Notes under the pieces: model-generated
Seen by the model: only the letters and a program-made list of their open reading frames with translations
Databases searched by the model: none
What the model was told of the DNA's origin: nothing
Program-made: the position numbers and the translations under genes
Source: Cyanobacteria bacterium GSL.Bin1
GTDB lineage: Bacteria; Cyanobacteriota; Cyanobacteriia; Cyanobacteriales; Rubidibacteraceae
Assembly (NCBI GenBank): GCA_009909085.1
Contig: JAAANX010000057.1
Location: 1 to 54,588, forward strand
DNA: 54,588 nucleotides
Direction: 5' to 3'
In this document: in pieces, positions 42,136-50,954 of the stretch
How positions within the stretch are numbered: position 1 is the first letter of the stretch
How the letters are laid out: every line of letters starts with the position of its first letter

Positions 42136-42437
42136 GCTTTTTTGGGTGCCACCTGCACTTGCCGAAGCCCCTTCGCATATTTTTCGTTGACGTAGGTTTG
42201 TAACCATTGTTCAGAAACCTGAGTAGCACGAGCAATACCCGCTAAAGAGATCCGCTCTAACAGCAAGCGGTCAATCAGTTCCCGCGTGGCTTGGTCGATG
42301 ACTTTTTTAGTGGGTTGTTTAATAAACTGTCGTTCGCAGTCGTGGCATTTGAATCGCTGTTTACCGTTGTGGATGCGACCATTCTTGACCGTTTTGGCGG
42401 ATGCGCACATAGGGCAGGCATAGTGAGTAAAGAACAA
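42126..42437 (-). pseudogene. IS1-family transposase, InsA-like part
   Basis: A 103-residue zinc-finger/HTH part: HYACPMCASAKTVKNGRIHN, FKCHDCERQFIKQ (two CxxC pairs), and LLLERISLAGIARATQVSEQ. It ends VQVAPKKASV at a stop created by an inserted palindromic segment. In an intact element it would run into GRLTIQFDELWSFV. Confidence 0.85.
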
Positions 42438-42519
42438 AGGCTCTACTTCTCTATCATTACATCTTGAGTACTACCCGATAGTCTAAACTGTATACTTAGA
42501 CAGTGGGAGTAGATGACAA

Positions 42520-43395
42520 TTGTCAGGTGAACGAATCTTGGTCACTGGGTCAACCGGCAATGTGGGTCGCGAAGTACTCATTGCAGTTGCTCGTTCAGGC
42601 TTCTTGCCGCGTGCAGGTATGCGACGACCGGAGGAAAGTAGCGGAATTCTAGAAGGAGTCGAGACTTTTAAGTTGGATTTTCAAGATTCAGATACTTGGC
42701 ACACCGTGCTTCAAGGAGTGGACTACCTCTTTTTGATGCGGCCTCCAGCAATTGCAAATGTTGAGAAGACGCTCAACCCATTTATTGACCTAGCTTACGA
42801 AAACGGCATCAGGCACATTGTGTTTCTCTCAGTCGCCGGTGCTGGACGAAATAGGTTCGTGCCGCACGCGAAAGTCGAGCGATACCTTCGTGCGAAAGGG
42901 GGGTCCCATACCAACCTCAGACCTGGCTTTTTCGCGCAAAACCTCCAGGATGCCTATCTGCGTGATATCAATGAAGATGATCGAATTATCCTTCCAGCCG
43001 GTCATGCCAAAGTGAATTGGATCGATGTGCGAGATGTCGCAGACGTGGCCGCAAGCGTGTTTCAAGACCCCAAACGACATCAGGGGATGGGGTACACCTT
43101 GACCGGACCCGCACCAGTGAGCTGGTCACATGTGACGGAAGTCCTTTCGGCAGTAGTTGGGCGATTGATCCGATATGAAGCCGTGTCCGTGCCGGCGTAT
43201 TTCCTCCACCTTCATCGCCGGCGACTTCACTTCAAAGCGATCATTGTGCAAACCATTCTGCACACGCTGCTTCGCTACGGTCAGGGGGCGTTCGTTTCTT
43301 CCGATCTAGAGATGCTTCTTGGGCGCAAAGGTCGAACTATTGAAACCTACATTCGCGACCATGCAGATGTTTGGCGAACTGAGCCTTCGACATAG
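42520..43395 (+). CDS. NmrA-like NAD(P)-binding oxidoreductase (atypical SDR)
   Basis: A 291-residue Rossmann protein. ILVTGSTGNVGREVLIAVA is the dinucleotide motif, followed by AGMRRPEESSGILEGVETFK, DYLFLMRPPAIANVEKTLNP, IRHIVFLSVAGAGRNRFVPH and WIDVRDVADVAASVF. There is no Tyr-x3-Lys SDR pair in the usual place, so it is NmrA/HSCARG/azoreductase-like: a redox sensor or quinone-type reductase. The start is TTG 42520 (in-frame TGA just upstream). A five-codon frame (ATG 42513 to TGA 42530) overlaps it. Base composition is more GC-rich than the neighbours and HIP1 sites are absent, so recent transfer is possible. Confidence 0.8.
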   Translation: MSGERILVTGSTGNVGREVLIAVARSGFLPRAGMRRPEESSGILEGVETFKLDFQDSDTWHTVLQGVDYLFLMRPPAIANVEKTLNPFIDLAYENGIRHIVFLSVAGAGRNRFVPHAKVERYLRAKGGSHTNLRPGFFAQNLQDAYLRDINEDDRIILPAGHAKVNWIDVRDVADVAASVFQDPKRHQGMGYTLTGPAPVSWSHVTEVLSAVVGRLIRYEAVSVPAYFLHLHRRRLHFKAIIVQTILHTLLRYGQGAFVSSDLEMLLGRKGRTIETYIRDHADVWRTEPST

Positions 43396-43420
43396 TGGGC
43401 GATCAATTACGTCTCTATCA

Positions 43421-45043
43421 CTACCCATCTTCTAAACTCCTAGCTGGCAGAATAAGCAAAAACGTAGTACCTACCCCAACTTTACTTTCTACTTCAATCT
43501 TGCCGCCTTGTATCTCTACAAGATTTTTTACAATCGATAGACCTAAACCACTACCCGATATACTGTCAACGTTTTTCCCCCGGAAAAACGGGTCAAATAC
43601 TTTTTGCTGGTCTGCTTCTGTAATACCAATTCCGGGATCCTTAATCTTAATCATTGCTTGTTCTTTTTCGCATAAAACTTCAAACTCAATCTTACTGCCG
43701 TCTGGAGAATACTTAATCGCATTCGAGAGCAAGTTGGAAAGAATATGATGCAATAGATTTTCATCAATGCAAGTAGCGTTGCAGCTACCACGACTAAAAA
43801 ATTCAATAGTTTGCTGTTTGCCGTCGCTTAGGGGCTGCATTTGTGATCTGAGAGAGCGACAAAAGTCAGCTAGATCGATTGGTTTGGGTTCAAACTTAAT
43901 TTGTCCAACTTCTGACTTGCCAAAAAACAACAACTCATCCAATAGTTTGCTGATTTCTTCGACTCCTGTTTGAATATTATCGAGATACGGTACTTTTTTG
44001 TCGTCACTCCATTTGTTGATGTAGCGTTTTAATAAGCTATTAGAGAATGAAACAATGTTTAATGAGGAGCGAAATTGATGGCATAACATAGAAACAAAGC
44101 GCGATCGCAGTTCGCTTAGTTGTTTAGCTTCTTCTATTGCCTGGGAAGTCTCAACCTCACCTTGATTGTTTTGCAGTTCTTGCTGGGTTTGCTGTTTGAG
44201 TTCGGTAATATCCCAGATACTCCAGACTCTACCTATGATTTTGTCATCTAGTCGCTGGGGCTTAGAGTATTGCGCGAACACTCTACCGTCTTTTAGCTCT
44301 AGAATATCGTAGGTTTCAGCTTCAGATTCTCTAGAAACTTCCCAAACAGAACGGCGAAAGACTTCTGGATTTTTAAGCTGACGATGGAAAAAATTTTGGC
44401 ATTCATCAGAGTCTTTTGCTAAAACCAGCGAGTCGGGAATTTTCCACATCTCTAAAAATTTTTGGTTGTAGCTAAGAACCTCTCCCTCATAACTAACAGC
44501 AACAATACCATAAGCAGCCGAATCTAAGGTTCCGCGCACCAAAGATAAAGTTTTTGCCAGTTGAGCTTCTGTTTTTTTTAGTTGAGAAATTTCTTGGTAA
44601 AGATTCTTGGTGTTACCATTGCTATCAGACTGGTTTGCATTTTGACCAGGTTTCGTCTCTTCTACTCCATAAACAAAAGCCCAACTAAATTCGCTATCTC
44701 GCTCTTTTACATGGGTAAGGGTAAGCTCTACTGATAAGACTTTACCGCTCCGAGTTCGATATTGAGATTTAACAACAAGAGAACCTTGCTGGCTAAGATA
44801 TTGCCATTGCTCTGACCAGTTCTTTTGGGAAAAGTTTACGTCTATGTCCCGCAGCCTCATGGCTAGCAATTCCTGGCGAGAATACTCAAATTGGCGGCAG
44901 GCAGCATCGTTAAGGTAAAGGAACCGAGCATCTGATCCTAGACAAAAAACCGCATCTGGGAGCTGGTTGAGAAGGTATCTAGAGAAAAACGGTTCTTCTT
45001 CTAGAAGCTTTGGAGATTCAGGCATCATTAATCTAAGAGGCAA
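43421..45043 (-). CDS. PAS-domain sensor histidine kinase (scytonemin-cluster type)
   Basis: A 540-residue soluble kinase. PAS 1 (~20-130: LLNQLPDAVFCLGSDARFLY), PAS 2 (~165-285: SAAYGIVAVSYEGEVLSYNQ), a short coiled coil, HisKA with SMLCHQFRSSLNIVSFSN, and HATPase (NLLSNAIKYSPDGSKIEFEV, KDPGIGITEADQQ, GSGLGLSIVKNL). The H-box reads HQFRSSL rather than HELRTPL, a form common in cyanobacterial kinases. It is divergent from a REC-AraC regulator (363 bp apart) and close to a trp/aro/tyr operon. In Nostoc punctiforme a PAS kinase and AraC-type regulator sit beside the scytonemin genes and control their UV-A induction. The same role here is inference. Confidence 0.85.
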   Translation of the reverse strand: MPLRLMMPESPKLLEEEPFFSRYLLNQLPDAVFCLGSDARFLYLNDAACRQFEYSRQELLAMRLRDIDVNFSQKNWSEQWQYLSQQGSLVVKSQYRTRSGKVLSVELTLTHVKERDSEFSWAFVYGVEETKPGQNANQSDSNGNTKNLYQEISQLKKTEAQLAKTLSLVRGTLDSAAYGIVAVSYEGEVLSYNQKFLEMWKIPDSLVLAKDSDECQNFFHRQLKNPEVFRRSVWEVSRESEAETYDILELKDGRVFAQYSKPQRLDDKIIGRVWSIWDITELKQQTQQELQNNQGEVETSQAIEEAKQLSELRSRFVSMLCHQFRSSLNIVSFSNSLLKRYINKWSDDKKVPYLDNIQTGVEEISKLLDELLFFGKSEVGQIKFEPKPIDLADFCRSLRSQMQPLSDGKQQTIEFFSRGSCNATCIDENLLHHILSNLLSNAIKYSPDGSKIEFEVLCEKEQAMIKIKDPGIGITEADQQKVFDPFFRGKNVDSISGSGLGLSIVKNLVEIQGGKIEVESKVGVGTTFLLILPARSLEDG

Positions 45044-45406
45044 TTTGAAAAGCCGATCAGTCCGTAAAAATGGTTACTCGGTATGACTAAAGTGTATCCC
45101 AGCAACTTTACTCTTGCCCAAGATAAATTCGGAAAGCGATCTGCTTCCAGACCCGAAACCGGGCGCCGTCGCTGAGGTGATAATCGAAATTAAATGCAGA
45201 TTATTATTTATTAAAATATGTGATTTAAACCGGTTGTCTTAAAAGTTCCCAAAACTAAGTTTCGCTAAATAAATCTTAACAAAAATCCTTTAATATTGTA
45301 AGTTGTAGGTATGGTCGATATGCGTTCGCTCGGTAATGGTTTCAGTTACGCGAAACCTGCTTAATCTCAATTTATTTCACTATGTTACTAAGTTAAATGC
45401 GAACTC
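45044..45406. promoter_or_regulatory. Divergent promoter region of the two-component pair
   Basis: A 363-bp spacer between kinase and regulator genes. AT-rich towards the regulator (45190-45300). ATGCGTTCGCTCGGTAA near 45320 could pair internally, but no clear operator repeat is seen. Confidence 0.4.
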
Positions 45407-46186
45407 ATGTCAAAAATTTTAGTTATTGAAAACGAAGCGCTTACTCGCGATATGTTTCGGGACTGTTTAGAAGCTGAGGGGTTTCAAACTCTTGGGGCTG
45501 AAGATGGTTTAGCTGGCATCGAGCAAGCACGACAACATCTCCCTAATTTGGTACTTTGCGACCTTGTTATCCCTAAACTTGATGGTTACACAGTTTTAAG
45601 CCAGCTCCGCCAAGATGCTACGACTGCAACGATTCCTTTTATTTTTATTACTGCTAGAACAGAAAAAGCTGATCGCCGCCGGGGGATGTCACTAGGAGCT
45701 GATGATTATCTTGTTAAGCCTTCTACAGCAGAAGAGTTACTAGAAACGGTTGCGGCTCGACTAGAAAAACAAGCTCTCTTGCAACAATACTATGCTACTA
45801 ACTGCCAATCCCTCAAAGATTCAGAAACCTCTGCAGTTTCTGAGTGCGAGACTGATTTGCTTTTTCCGAGTGTTCCAGAGTTTAGTGAAGTGTTTGAGTT
45901 TATTGAAGCCAACTATAATCAGGGAATTACTTTGTGCGATGTCGCTAAAGCAGTAGGTTATTCTCCCGCTTACTTAACGAACACAGTTAAGCAACAAACA
46001 GGACGGACAGTAAACCGCTGGATTATTGAACGTCGTATGGCTCAAGCGCGTTTCCTACTCCACAGTACTAATCAATCAATAGAACAAATAGCGATGACAG
46101 TTGGATATCAAAATACTTGTCATTTCTACCGCCAATTTCGTCAATATGAGGGATCAACCCCTCAAGCCTGGAGAAAGAAGCATTAA
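45407..46186 (+). CDS. Response regulator with AraC-type DNA-binding domain
   Basis: Receiver domain 1-120: KILVIENEALTRDMF (acidic pocket E8/E10 in place of DD), phospho-Asp D52 in LVLCDLVIPKLDGYTVL, and Lys in ADDYLVKPSTAEELL. A linker follows, then an AraC HTH pair (~165-258): ITLCDVAKAVGYSPAYLTNT and SIEQIAMTVGYQNTCHFYRQ, FRQYEGSTPQAWR. REC plus AraC is unusual for cyanobacteria but is the type found beside scytonemin genes. The pair with the divergent kinase suggests a UV-responsive switch for the operon at 47-54 kb. Start ATG 45407; no strong SD. Confidence 0.88.
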   Translation: MSKILVIENEALTRDMFRDCLEAEGFQTLGAEDGLAGIEQARQHLPNLVLCDLVIPKLDGYTVLSQLRQDATTATIPFIFITARTEKADRRRGMSLGADDYLVKPSTAEELLETVAARLEKQALLQQYYATNCQSLKDSETSAVSECETDLLFPSVPEFSEVFEFIEANYNQGITLCDVAKAVGYSPAYLTNTVKQQTGRTVNRWIIERRMAQARFLLHSTNQSIEQIAMTVGYQNTCHFYRQFRQYEGSTPQAWRKKH

Positions 46187-46243
46187 AAAATAGGCGTTAG
46201 GGGAAAAGAAATGTTAGGGAAAATTGACAACCTAATCCTTAAA

Positions 46244-46627
46244 TTAACCTAATTTAACTCTATTTTTTCTCAAGGCTTCTTGAATCGCTTGAATGTTTAA
46301 ATCCTTAATATCTTCTACAGTATGTTCATTGACTATTAACTCGTTCTCAGGCGTGATCAAACCAACATAGTCATCTTTCAAGATGTACTCTTGTAGGGGT
46401 TGAGCAAGATGTAATTCTTGGACAGTAATAGGAATCAATTCGCAATAAGGACCGTTTTTAATCAATGCATATGCTATAATTTCTTCAACAAAGTATTCTT
46501 CTTCGTTGATTTGATAAACGACCTTCCATCCAGAACTGACTGAAACCATTTGTTCTAGTGTATATGAATCATCAAAATTACTCTCTGTAGCGCCCCGCGT
46601 CATGTTTTTTAAATTTAAATATTGCAT
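46244..46627 (-). CDS. Hypothetical protein
   Basis: About 127 residues from ATG 46627 (MQYLNLKNMTRGATESNFD); a start at 46666 adds 13 residues. No recognised domain. There is an N-terminal beta-rich part (EQMVSVSSGWKVVYQINEEE, then EIIAYALIKNGPYCELIPIT) and a C-terminal helix (EDIKDLNIQAIQEALRKNRV). It is soluble and acidic. Convergent with the AraC regulator (58 bp). Codon use looks like that of its neighbours, so probably real. Function unknown. Confidence 0.5.
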   Translation of the reverse strand: MQYLNLKNMTRGATESNFDDSYTLEQMVSVSSGWKVVYQINEEEYFVEEIIAYALIKNGPYCELIPITVQELHLAQPLQEYILKDDYVGLITPENELIVNEHTVEDIKDLNIQAIQEALRKNRVKLG

Positions 46628-46666
46628 AACATTACTTAAGTTTAATATTACCCAAATAGCTTGCAC

Positions 46667-47156
46667 ATCTCATCAGCTTAGATATTTTTGGTGATCTTTA
46701 AAAAATTCATAAGCTAGGAGTTTAGAACTTAACAACTCTTGACATAGGCAACTGTATAAAAGGCTACGCCTCCAATTAACTAGTTGAGACTGAGTGAAGT
46801 GAGCAGAAAGACACCGCGCTGCTGACAGGCACAAGACACTATCCATTCCTCTCTTCATTTAAAGGCAGAAATTATAAAATATAGCTCAGCTCAGCATCTA
46901 GTGATTTTAGCTCATCATCCTATTGGCTCCTCTAGAAGAGCTAGAATATACTATAAGTTGATCAACGAATCAATACATAATTAATTTAGCCATATCACGA
47001 AACAAAAATCAAATTTTTATGATTCCCTAGAGTATGTGTAATAGAGCATTTGAGCTATGGTTATTATTGAAAATAATCGTAATTATTTTAGAATAGAAAA
47101 GACAACTTATCTTTAGATAAGTTTACATTAGACCTCTTGCATGAATCAAATGCCGG
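46667..47156. other. Gene-poor spacer
   Basis: AT-rich DNA. A 61-codon minus-strand frame (46673-46858) has no family resemblance and is not called. Nothing else supported until the IS5 scrap at 47157. Confidence 0.4.
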
Positions 47157-47231
47157 CTAATTCAAGACCACGGTTATAGAAACCATTTCCTGAAACAGCT
47201 CGGGTTTCACCCCACACAAACGTTTAAATTG
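47157..47231 (-). pseudogene. IS5-family transposase scrap
   Basis: A minus-strand frame reads QFKRLCGVKPELFQEMV, then SITVVLN and a stop. This matches the N-terminal block of cyanobacterial IS5-type transposases (FKRLxGVKPxTFxxMV). Only 24 codons remain. Confidence 0.5.
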
Positions 47232-47232
47232 G

Positions 47233-47333
47233 CTAGTGCAGCGCGGTAGAAGTAACTGACCACTAAAGTTGAACCAAAATCAATGCTTCGAGCATTCGCT
47301 AACTGGTCAACTATTTTCGCCAGGCTGCACTAG
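47233..47333. repeat. 101-bp MITE-like inverted-repeat element
   Basis: Perfect 10-bp ends CTAGTGCAGC (47233-47242) and its complement (47324-47333). Inside are TGACCA/TGGTCA arms and a central hairpin AATGCT-TCG-AGCATT (47282-47296). It abuts the IS5 scrap and lies 45 bp downstream of tyrA. Confidence 0.6.
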
Positions 47334-47377
47334 GATGATCGCTAAATTGTTTAAGTAGCGGCAGGAGGAACAGACTC

Positions 47378-48469
47378 CTATTCATCTAATAAGGCTTGAT
47401 CTGCTTTCGCTACGGTTTCGTTAGCAGCCAAGAAACGGCTTAGACTATCAATCATATAGTTACTTTCCTCTAAAGCACGGTAGGTTTCTTGTCCGAAGAA
47501 ACGACAGGCTACTTCAAACTCTTTGGTTAAAGCAGCGCAATCTCTTTTTTCTACTAGTTCCGCCAGACGCCTATAGGTAGCGGCTAATCGACCAATGACT
47601 TGGGGATGCTCCCCTTGCAATATCACATTCAGATACAGGGACGCATCGTGAGCAAACAAGCGACTAACGAGATCAAGCTGCATCCGGTAGAGAGGGCTAG
47701 CAAATTCTAGGGTACGAGACAAATCAATTCCTTCTTCTGCGAAGAAAGCACCCAGGCTAAAAGTAGAAAAATGTCTGACTGCCTGCACAATAGCCATCAT
47801 CTGGTCGTGTTCCTCGGGCGTACACCAGATCAGTTTGCCACCTCTACTGGAGATATAATCTAGAAACCACTGATAGGCTTGCTGCTGCCGACCGGGACAA
47901 ACGACGACATTTTGCGATAAAAATGAGTCAATTCCCGGACCAAACATGGGATGCAAGCCAAGTACAGGTCCCTGATGATAATCGAGCATTGCCTGCACGA
48001 TAGGGGTTTTAATGCTAGTAATGTCTAGTAGTGCTGTCGAAGCGGTGAGGTATTGAGTAGTTTTTTTAATAATGGGTACTGTCTGTTCTATAGGAACACT
48101 AACTATTACTAACTCTGCTCTTCCTAGTAGCTGTTGAGCATTACCCCAACCATCCCGTCCAAGAATATCTACATGATGGCCCGATAATGAGAGCTGCTTG
48201 ACAAAAAAGCGTCCCATCTGGCCATGCCCGCCAATTACTGCCACTCGCCGCGGCTTAACGGTCGCAGACGAAGCGGTAACTGTGCTGGCAGCAGCACAGT
48301 TGATGGTTAGGTTTTGCCAAACAAATTCGGGAATGCCTGCTTGAGCAAGCAAGCGAGTAACTTCTGCGCGATCGCGACAACCATTTTCTTGGGAATGCGT
48401 TAAACAAGAAATTCTTTTGCCCAGCAGTTTAATGAGTTCGCGATCAATTTGCTCTAGGGTTTCTGACAC
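47378..48469 (-). CDS. tyrA: Prephenate dehydrogenase with degenerate chorismate-mutase-like N-terminus (T-protein type)
   Basis: Oxidative decarboxylation of prephenate to p-hydroxyphenylpyruvate, the ScyA/ScyB substrate in scytonemin synthesis. The NAD site is AVIGGHGQMGRFF (residues ~78-90 from GTG 48469), then VIVSVPIEQTVP, the catalytic His in GLHPMFGPGIDSFL, and QAVRHFSTFSLGAFFAEEG. This resembles enterobacterial T-protein TyrA rather than ordinary cyanobacterial TyrA. The first ~55 residues (ETLEQIDRELIKLLGKRI) look like chorismate mutase helix 1, but the rest of that domain is shortened and lacks its usual Arg/Lys residues. GTG 48469 has AGGAGAGG upstream; ATG 48526 is a poorer start. 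Last gene of the operon. Confidence 0.9.
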   Translation of the reverse strand: MSETLEQIDRELIKLLGKRISCLTHSQENGCRDRAEVTRLLAQAGIPEFVWQNLTINCAAASTVTASSATVKPRRVAVIGGHGQMGRFFVKQLSLSGHHVDILGRDGWGNAQQLLGRAELVIVSVPIEQTVPIIKKTTQYLTASTALLDITSIKTPIVQAMLDYHQGPVLGLHPMFGPGIDSFLSQNVVVCPGRQQQAYQWFLDYISSRGGKLIWCTPEEHDQMMAIVQAVRHFSTFSLGAFFAEEGIDLSRTLEFASPLYRMQLDLVSRLFAHDASLYLNVILQGEHPQVIGRLAATYRRLAELVEKRDCAALTKEFEVACRFFGQETYRALEESNYMIDSLSRFLAANETVAKADQALLDE

Positions 48470-48659
48470 TGCAATTACCTCTCCTGATAACGCTTGAAGC
48501 AAGCTGAAAGTTAGTATCGCACCCACTGGAAGTTCCAGCTAGTGACTGATTGAGTTGTAGGCAACAGATGAGCCGCTGGAAGGTTATTTTTTAAACCTTC
48601 AACCTTCAACTCCCACCTGCTACCCAACGATCAACCCAAGATCGACCTTTAGCTTTTTA

Positions 48660-49721
48660 TTAAACGAGCTCTGCGACAAGTTGTTCTCCGCGATCTACTG
48701 CTTGACTAACAATAGCCAGTTCCTGAGTCAGTTGGTCAAACCGATCGGGAGTCAAACATTGCGGTCCGTCAGACAGTGCTTTAGCCGGGTTGGGGTGGAC
48801 CTCAATCATCAGAGCATCTGTTCCGGCCGCGATCGCCGCTTTTGCCATCGTTGGAACTAACGTCGATACTCCTGTACCGTGGCTGGGATCGATCATGATT
48901 GGTAGGTGAGTTAAAGAACGCAATACCGGCACTACGGAAAGGTCTAAGGTATTGCGAGTGTAGCGGCGATCAAAGGTACGAATCCCCCGTTCGCATAAAA
49001 TGACGTTGGCATTGCCGGCTGCCAGGATATATTCAGCTGCCATCAGCCAGTCATCAATGGTGGCAGCTACACCACGCTTGAGCAGCACTGGCTTATCTTG
49101 CGCTCCCACCTTCTTCAGCAGTGAGAAGTTCTGCATATTTCTAGCACCAATTTGCAGAACATCAGCCACTTCGGCGACCTTGTCAATATCAGCGGTATCC
49201 ATTACCTCTGTAATTATTCCTAGTCCCGATGCTTCTCGTGCTGCTGCCAGTAAACCCAAAGCGCTTTCGCCGTGGCCTTGGAAGGAGTAAGGGGATGTGC
49301 GAGGCTTGTACGCCCCACCCCGAAGAAACTTAGCTCCGGCTGCCTTGACTCGCTGTGCCGTTTCTACAATCATAGACTCGTTTTCTACCGAGCAGGGACC
49401 CGCGACCATTACAACAGGTTGATTTTCCCCAAAAGTAACAGTACCATTGGGGGTCGGCACAGTAACTTCGCTGGCTTCGCCATAGCGATATTCCCGGCTG
49501 ACTCGCTTGAAGGGTTTTTCGACTCGCAGAACTTGATCGATCCAAGGACTGATTTCCTGCACCAGTAGGGGATCGAAATGCGCTGTATCCCCAATCATGC
49601 CGATCACGACTTGATGCTTGCCAGTAATTTTTTCTGGCGTTACCTTCCAAATGTTACTCAGTTCTGAGCAAATACGATTAATTTCTTGTTCAGGAGTACC
49701 GGATTTAACGACAACGATCAT
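48660..49721 (-). CDS. aroG: 3-deoxy-7-phosphoheptulonate (DAHP) synthase, type I-beta
   Basis: First step of the shikimate pathway. The N-terminal ferredoxin-like regulatory domain (~1-80: MIVVVKSGTPEQEINRICSE) precedes the TIM barrel: VMVAGPCSVENESMIVETA, FLRGGAYKPRTSPYSFQG, ITEVMDTADI, LLKRGVAATIDDWLMAAEYI, MIDPSHGTG, and MIEVHPNPAKALSDGPQ. The 353-residue length is typical of the I-beta form with the extra domain, which in relatives gives Tyr/Phe feedback. A dedicated copy in a trp/tyr operon suggests flux for a product pathway. 190 bp after it comes tyrA. Confidence 0.95.
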   Translation of the reverse strand: MIVVVKSGTPEQEINRICSELSNIWKVTPEKITGKHQVVIGMIGDTAHFDPLLVQEISPWIDQVLRVEKPFKRVSREYRYGEASEVTVPTPNGTVTFGENQPVVMVAGPCSVENESMIVETAQRVKAAGAKFLRGGAYKPRTSPYSFQGHGESALGLLAAAREASGLGIITEVMDTADIDKVAEVADVLQIGARNMQNFSLLKKVGAQDKPVLLKRGVAATIDDWLMAAEYILAAGNANVILCERGIRTFDRRYTRNTLDLSVVPVLRSLTHLPIMIDPSHGTGVSTLVPTMAKAAIAAGTDALMIEVHPNPAKALSDGPQCLTPDRFDQLTQELAIVSQAVDRGEQLVAELV

Positions 49722-49790
49722 GTTTGGATTCCTCTTGCTTATTCTTTAAATTCAGTGCGCTCTAACGCAATTCAATTTTTGGGTCTTTAT

Positions 49791-50888
49791 TTACCTGAGA
49801 AATTGAGCTAGCTCCTCCAACTTTCTCCAGGCTTCCCCACTTTGCAAAACTTCTTGAGCTTGAGCAAAACCCCGTGCAAAGGTATCAGAGTTAGGCTCAC
49901 CAGCAACGACTTCGCCTACATAGAGGGCCAAAGCAGCGTTTAAAGAAACGACATTCTGTTGTGCCTGAGTGCCGCTACCTTGAAGCACGGCCTTGAGAAT
50001 GTCCGCGTTTTCCTGTACGTCACCGCCTTGTAGAGCAGCCGTAGGAGCGCTTTTAATCCCGAGTTCTTGTGGGTCTAATTCAATAAGACGGACTTGGTCA
50101 GTCGCGATCGCGAGATCGCTAATATCTGCTAGTCCTGCTTCATCTAATCTTTCTCGACCGTGAACCACAACCGCTCTGGTTCCCAGTTGAGATAAAACGT
50201 CTGCAAACGTTTCTACCAATGCCGGATCGCTAACGCCAATCACTTGTCCGGTCGGTTGGAGAGGATTGACAAGCGGACCGAGCAAATTAAAAATGGTGCG
50301 GACCTTTAGGGTTTTTCGCAGGGGAGCGACCGCCTTAAGCGCTGGGTGCCAGCCCGGAGCAAACAGAAACGTAATGCCGACTTCTTCAACTGCCCTCTGA
50401 ACTTTTTCTGGCTCAGCCTTAAGATTCACGCCCAGAGCTTCCAGGACATCTGCTGAGCCAGTTTTACTCGAGGCGGAGCGATTACCATGCTTAGCCACCT
50501 TAAGACCGGACGCTGCTGCCACAAAAGCAACCGCTGTAGAAATATTGAAGGTGGAAGCTCCATCTCCTCCTGTTCCACAGGTATCAATTAACGGCAAAGT
50601 ATCCGTTGCAGAGTTTTGGAGTCGGACTGATTGGGAGTGCAAAACTTGGACCATGCCGATCAGTTCTTCGGTAGACGGGCCTTTGGCCTGAAACGCCGCC
50701 AGAATAGCCCCTGATAGGACTGGCGGAATTGTTTCTGTCAGCCAACCCTGCATCAAATCTGCGGCTTGGGAAACCGAAAGCGATTGTCTGGCTAGCAATT
50801 GTTGCAACAAACTCGACCAAATGGTGGAGTCAGAGGTTAAAGATGGCTTTTGGGCAATGGGAGTTTCTACCATAGGTCTTACGTTCAC
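49791..50888 (-). CDS. trpD: Anthranilate phosphoribosyltransferase
   Basis: Second step of tryptophan synthesis. PRPP-binding [17 protein letters not shown] (~residue 105), anthranilate site [20 protein letters not shown], and [14 protein letters not shown] are all intact. N-terminal helical domain [20 protein letters not shown]. The 365 residues include a ~20-residue N-terminal extension; a start at a later Met is not obvious. Downstream of trpB by 66 bp, upstream of aroG by 69 bp. Confidence 0.95.
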   Translation of the reverse strand: MNVRPMVETPIAQKPSLTSDSTIWSSLLQQLLARQSLSVSQAADLMQGWLTETIPPVLSGAILAAFQAKGPSTEELIGMVQVLHSQSVRLQNSATDTLPLIDTCGTGGDGASTFNISTAVAFVAAASGLKVAKHGNRSASSKTGSADVLEALGVNLKAEPEKVQRAVEEVGITFLFAPGWHPALKAVAPLRKTLKVRTIFNLLGPLVNPLQPTGQVIGVSDPALVETFADVLSQLGTRAVVVHGRERLDEAGLADISDLAIATDQVRLIELDPQELGIKSAPTAALQGGDVQENADILKAVLQGSGTQAQQNVVSLNAALALYVGEVVAGEPNSDTFARGFAQAQEVLQSGEAWRKLEELAQFLR

Positions 50889-50954
50889 TACTGATTGTGT
50901 TTCTAGTTAGGAGATGAGGGGTAGGGAATGCCCATGCGAGCGCAAAGCTGTCCT

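Larger units (their letters stand above)
41387..42475 (-). mobile_element. IS1-family element carrying four small palindromic insertions
   Basis: Terminal inverted repeats are GGTAGTGCTATACAAG at 41387 on the + strand and GGTAGTACTCAAGATG at 42475 on the minus strand, with 18 of the first 23 bases matching. The total is 1089 bp. Removing four inserted segments (41481-41530, 41579-41623, 41708-41840, about 42048-42135) leaves roughly 770 bp, the normal size of an IS1-type element. The conserved transposase blocks then follow in order. No target duplication is visible at the outer flanks. Confidence 0.8.

Noticed and set aside
46673-46858. 61-codon minus-strand frame
   Set aside because: No family resemblance, no ribosome site, composition like the AT-rich spacer around it.
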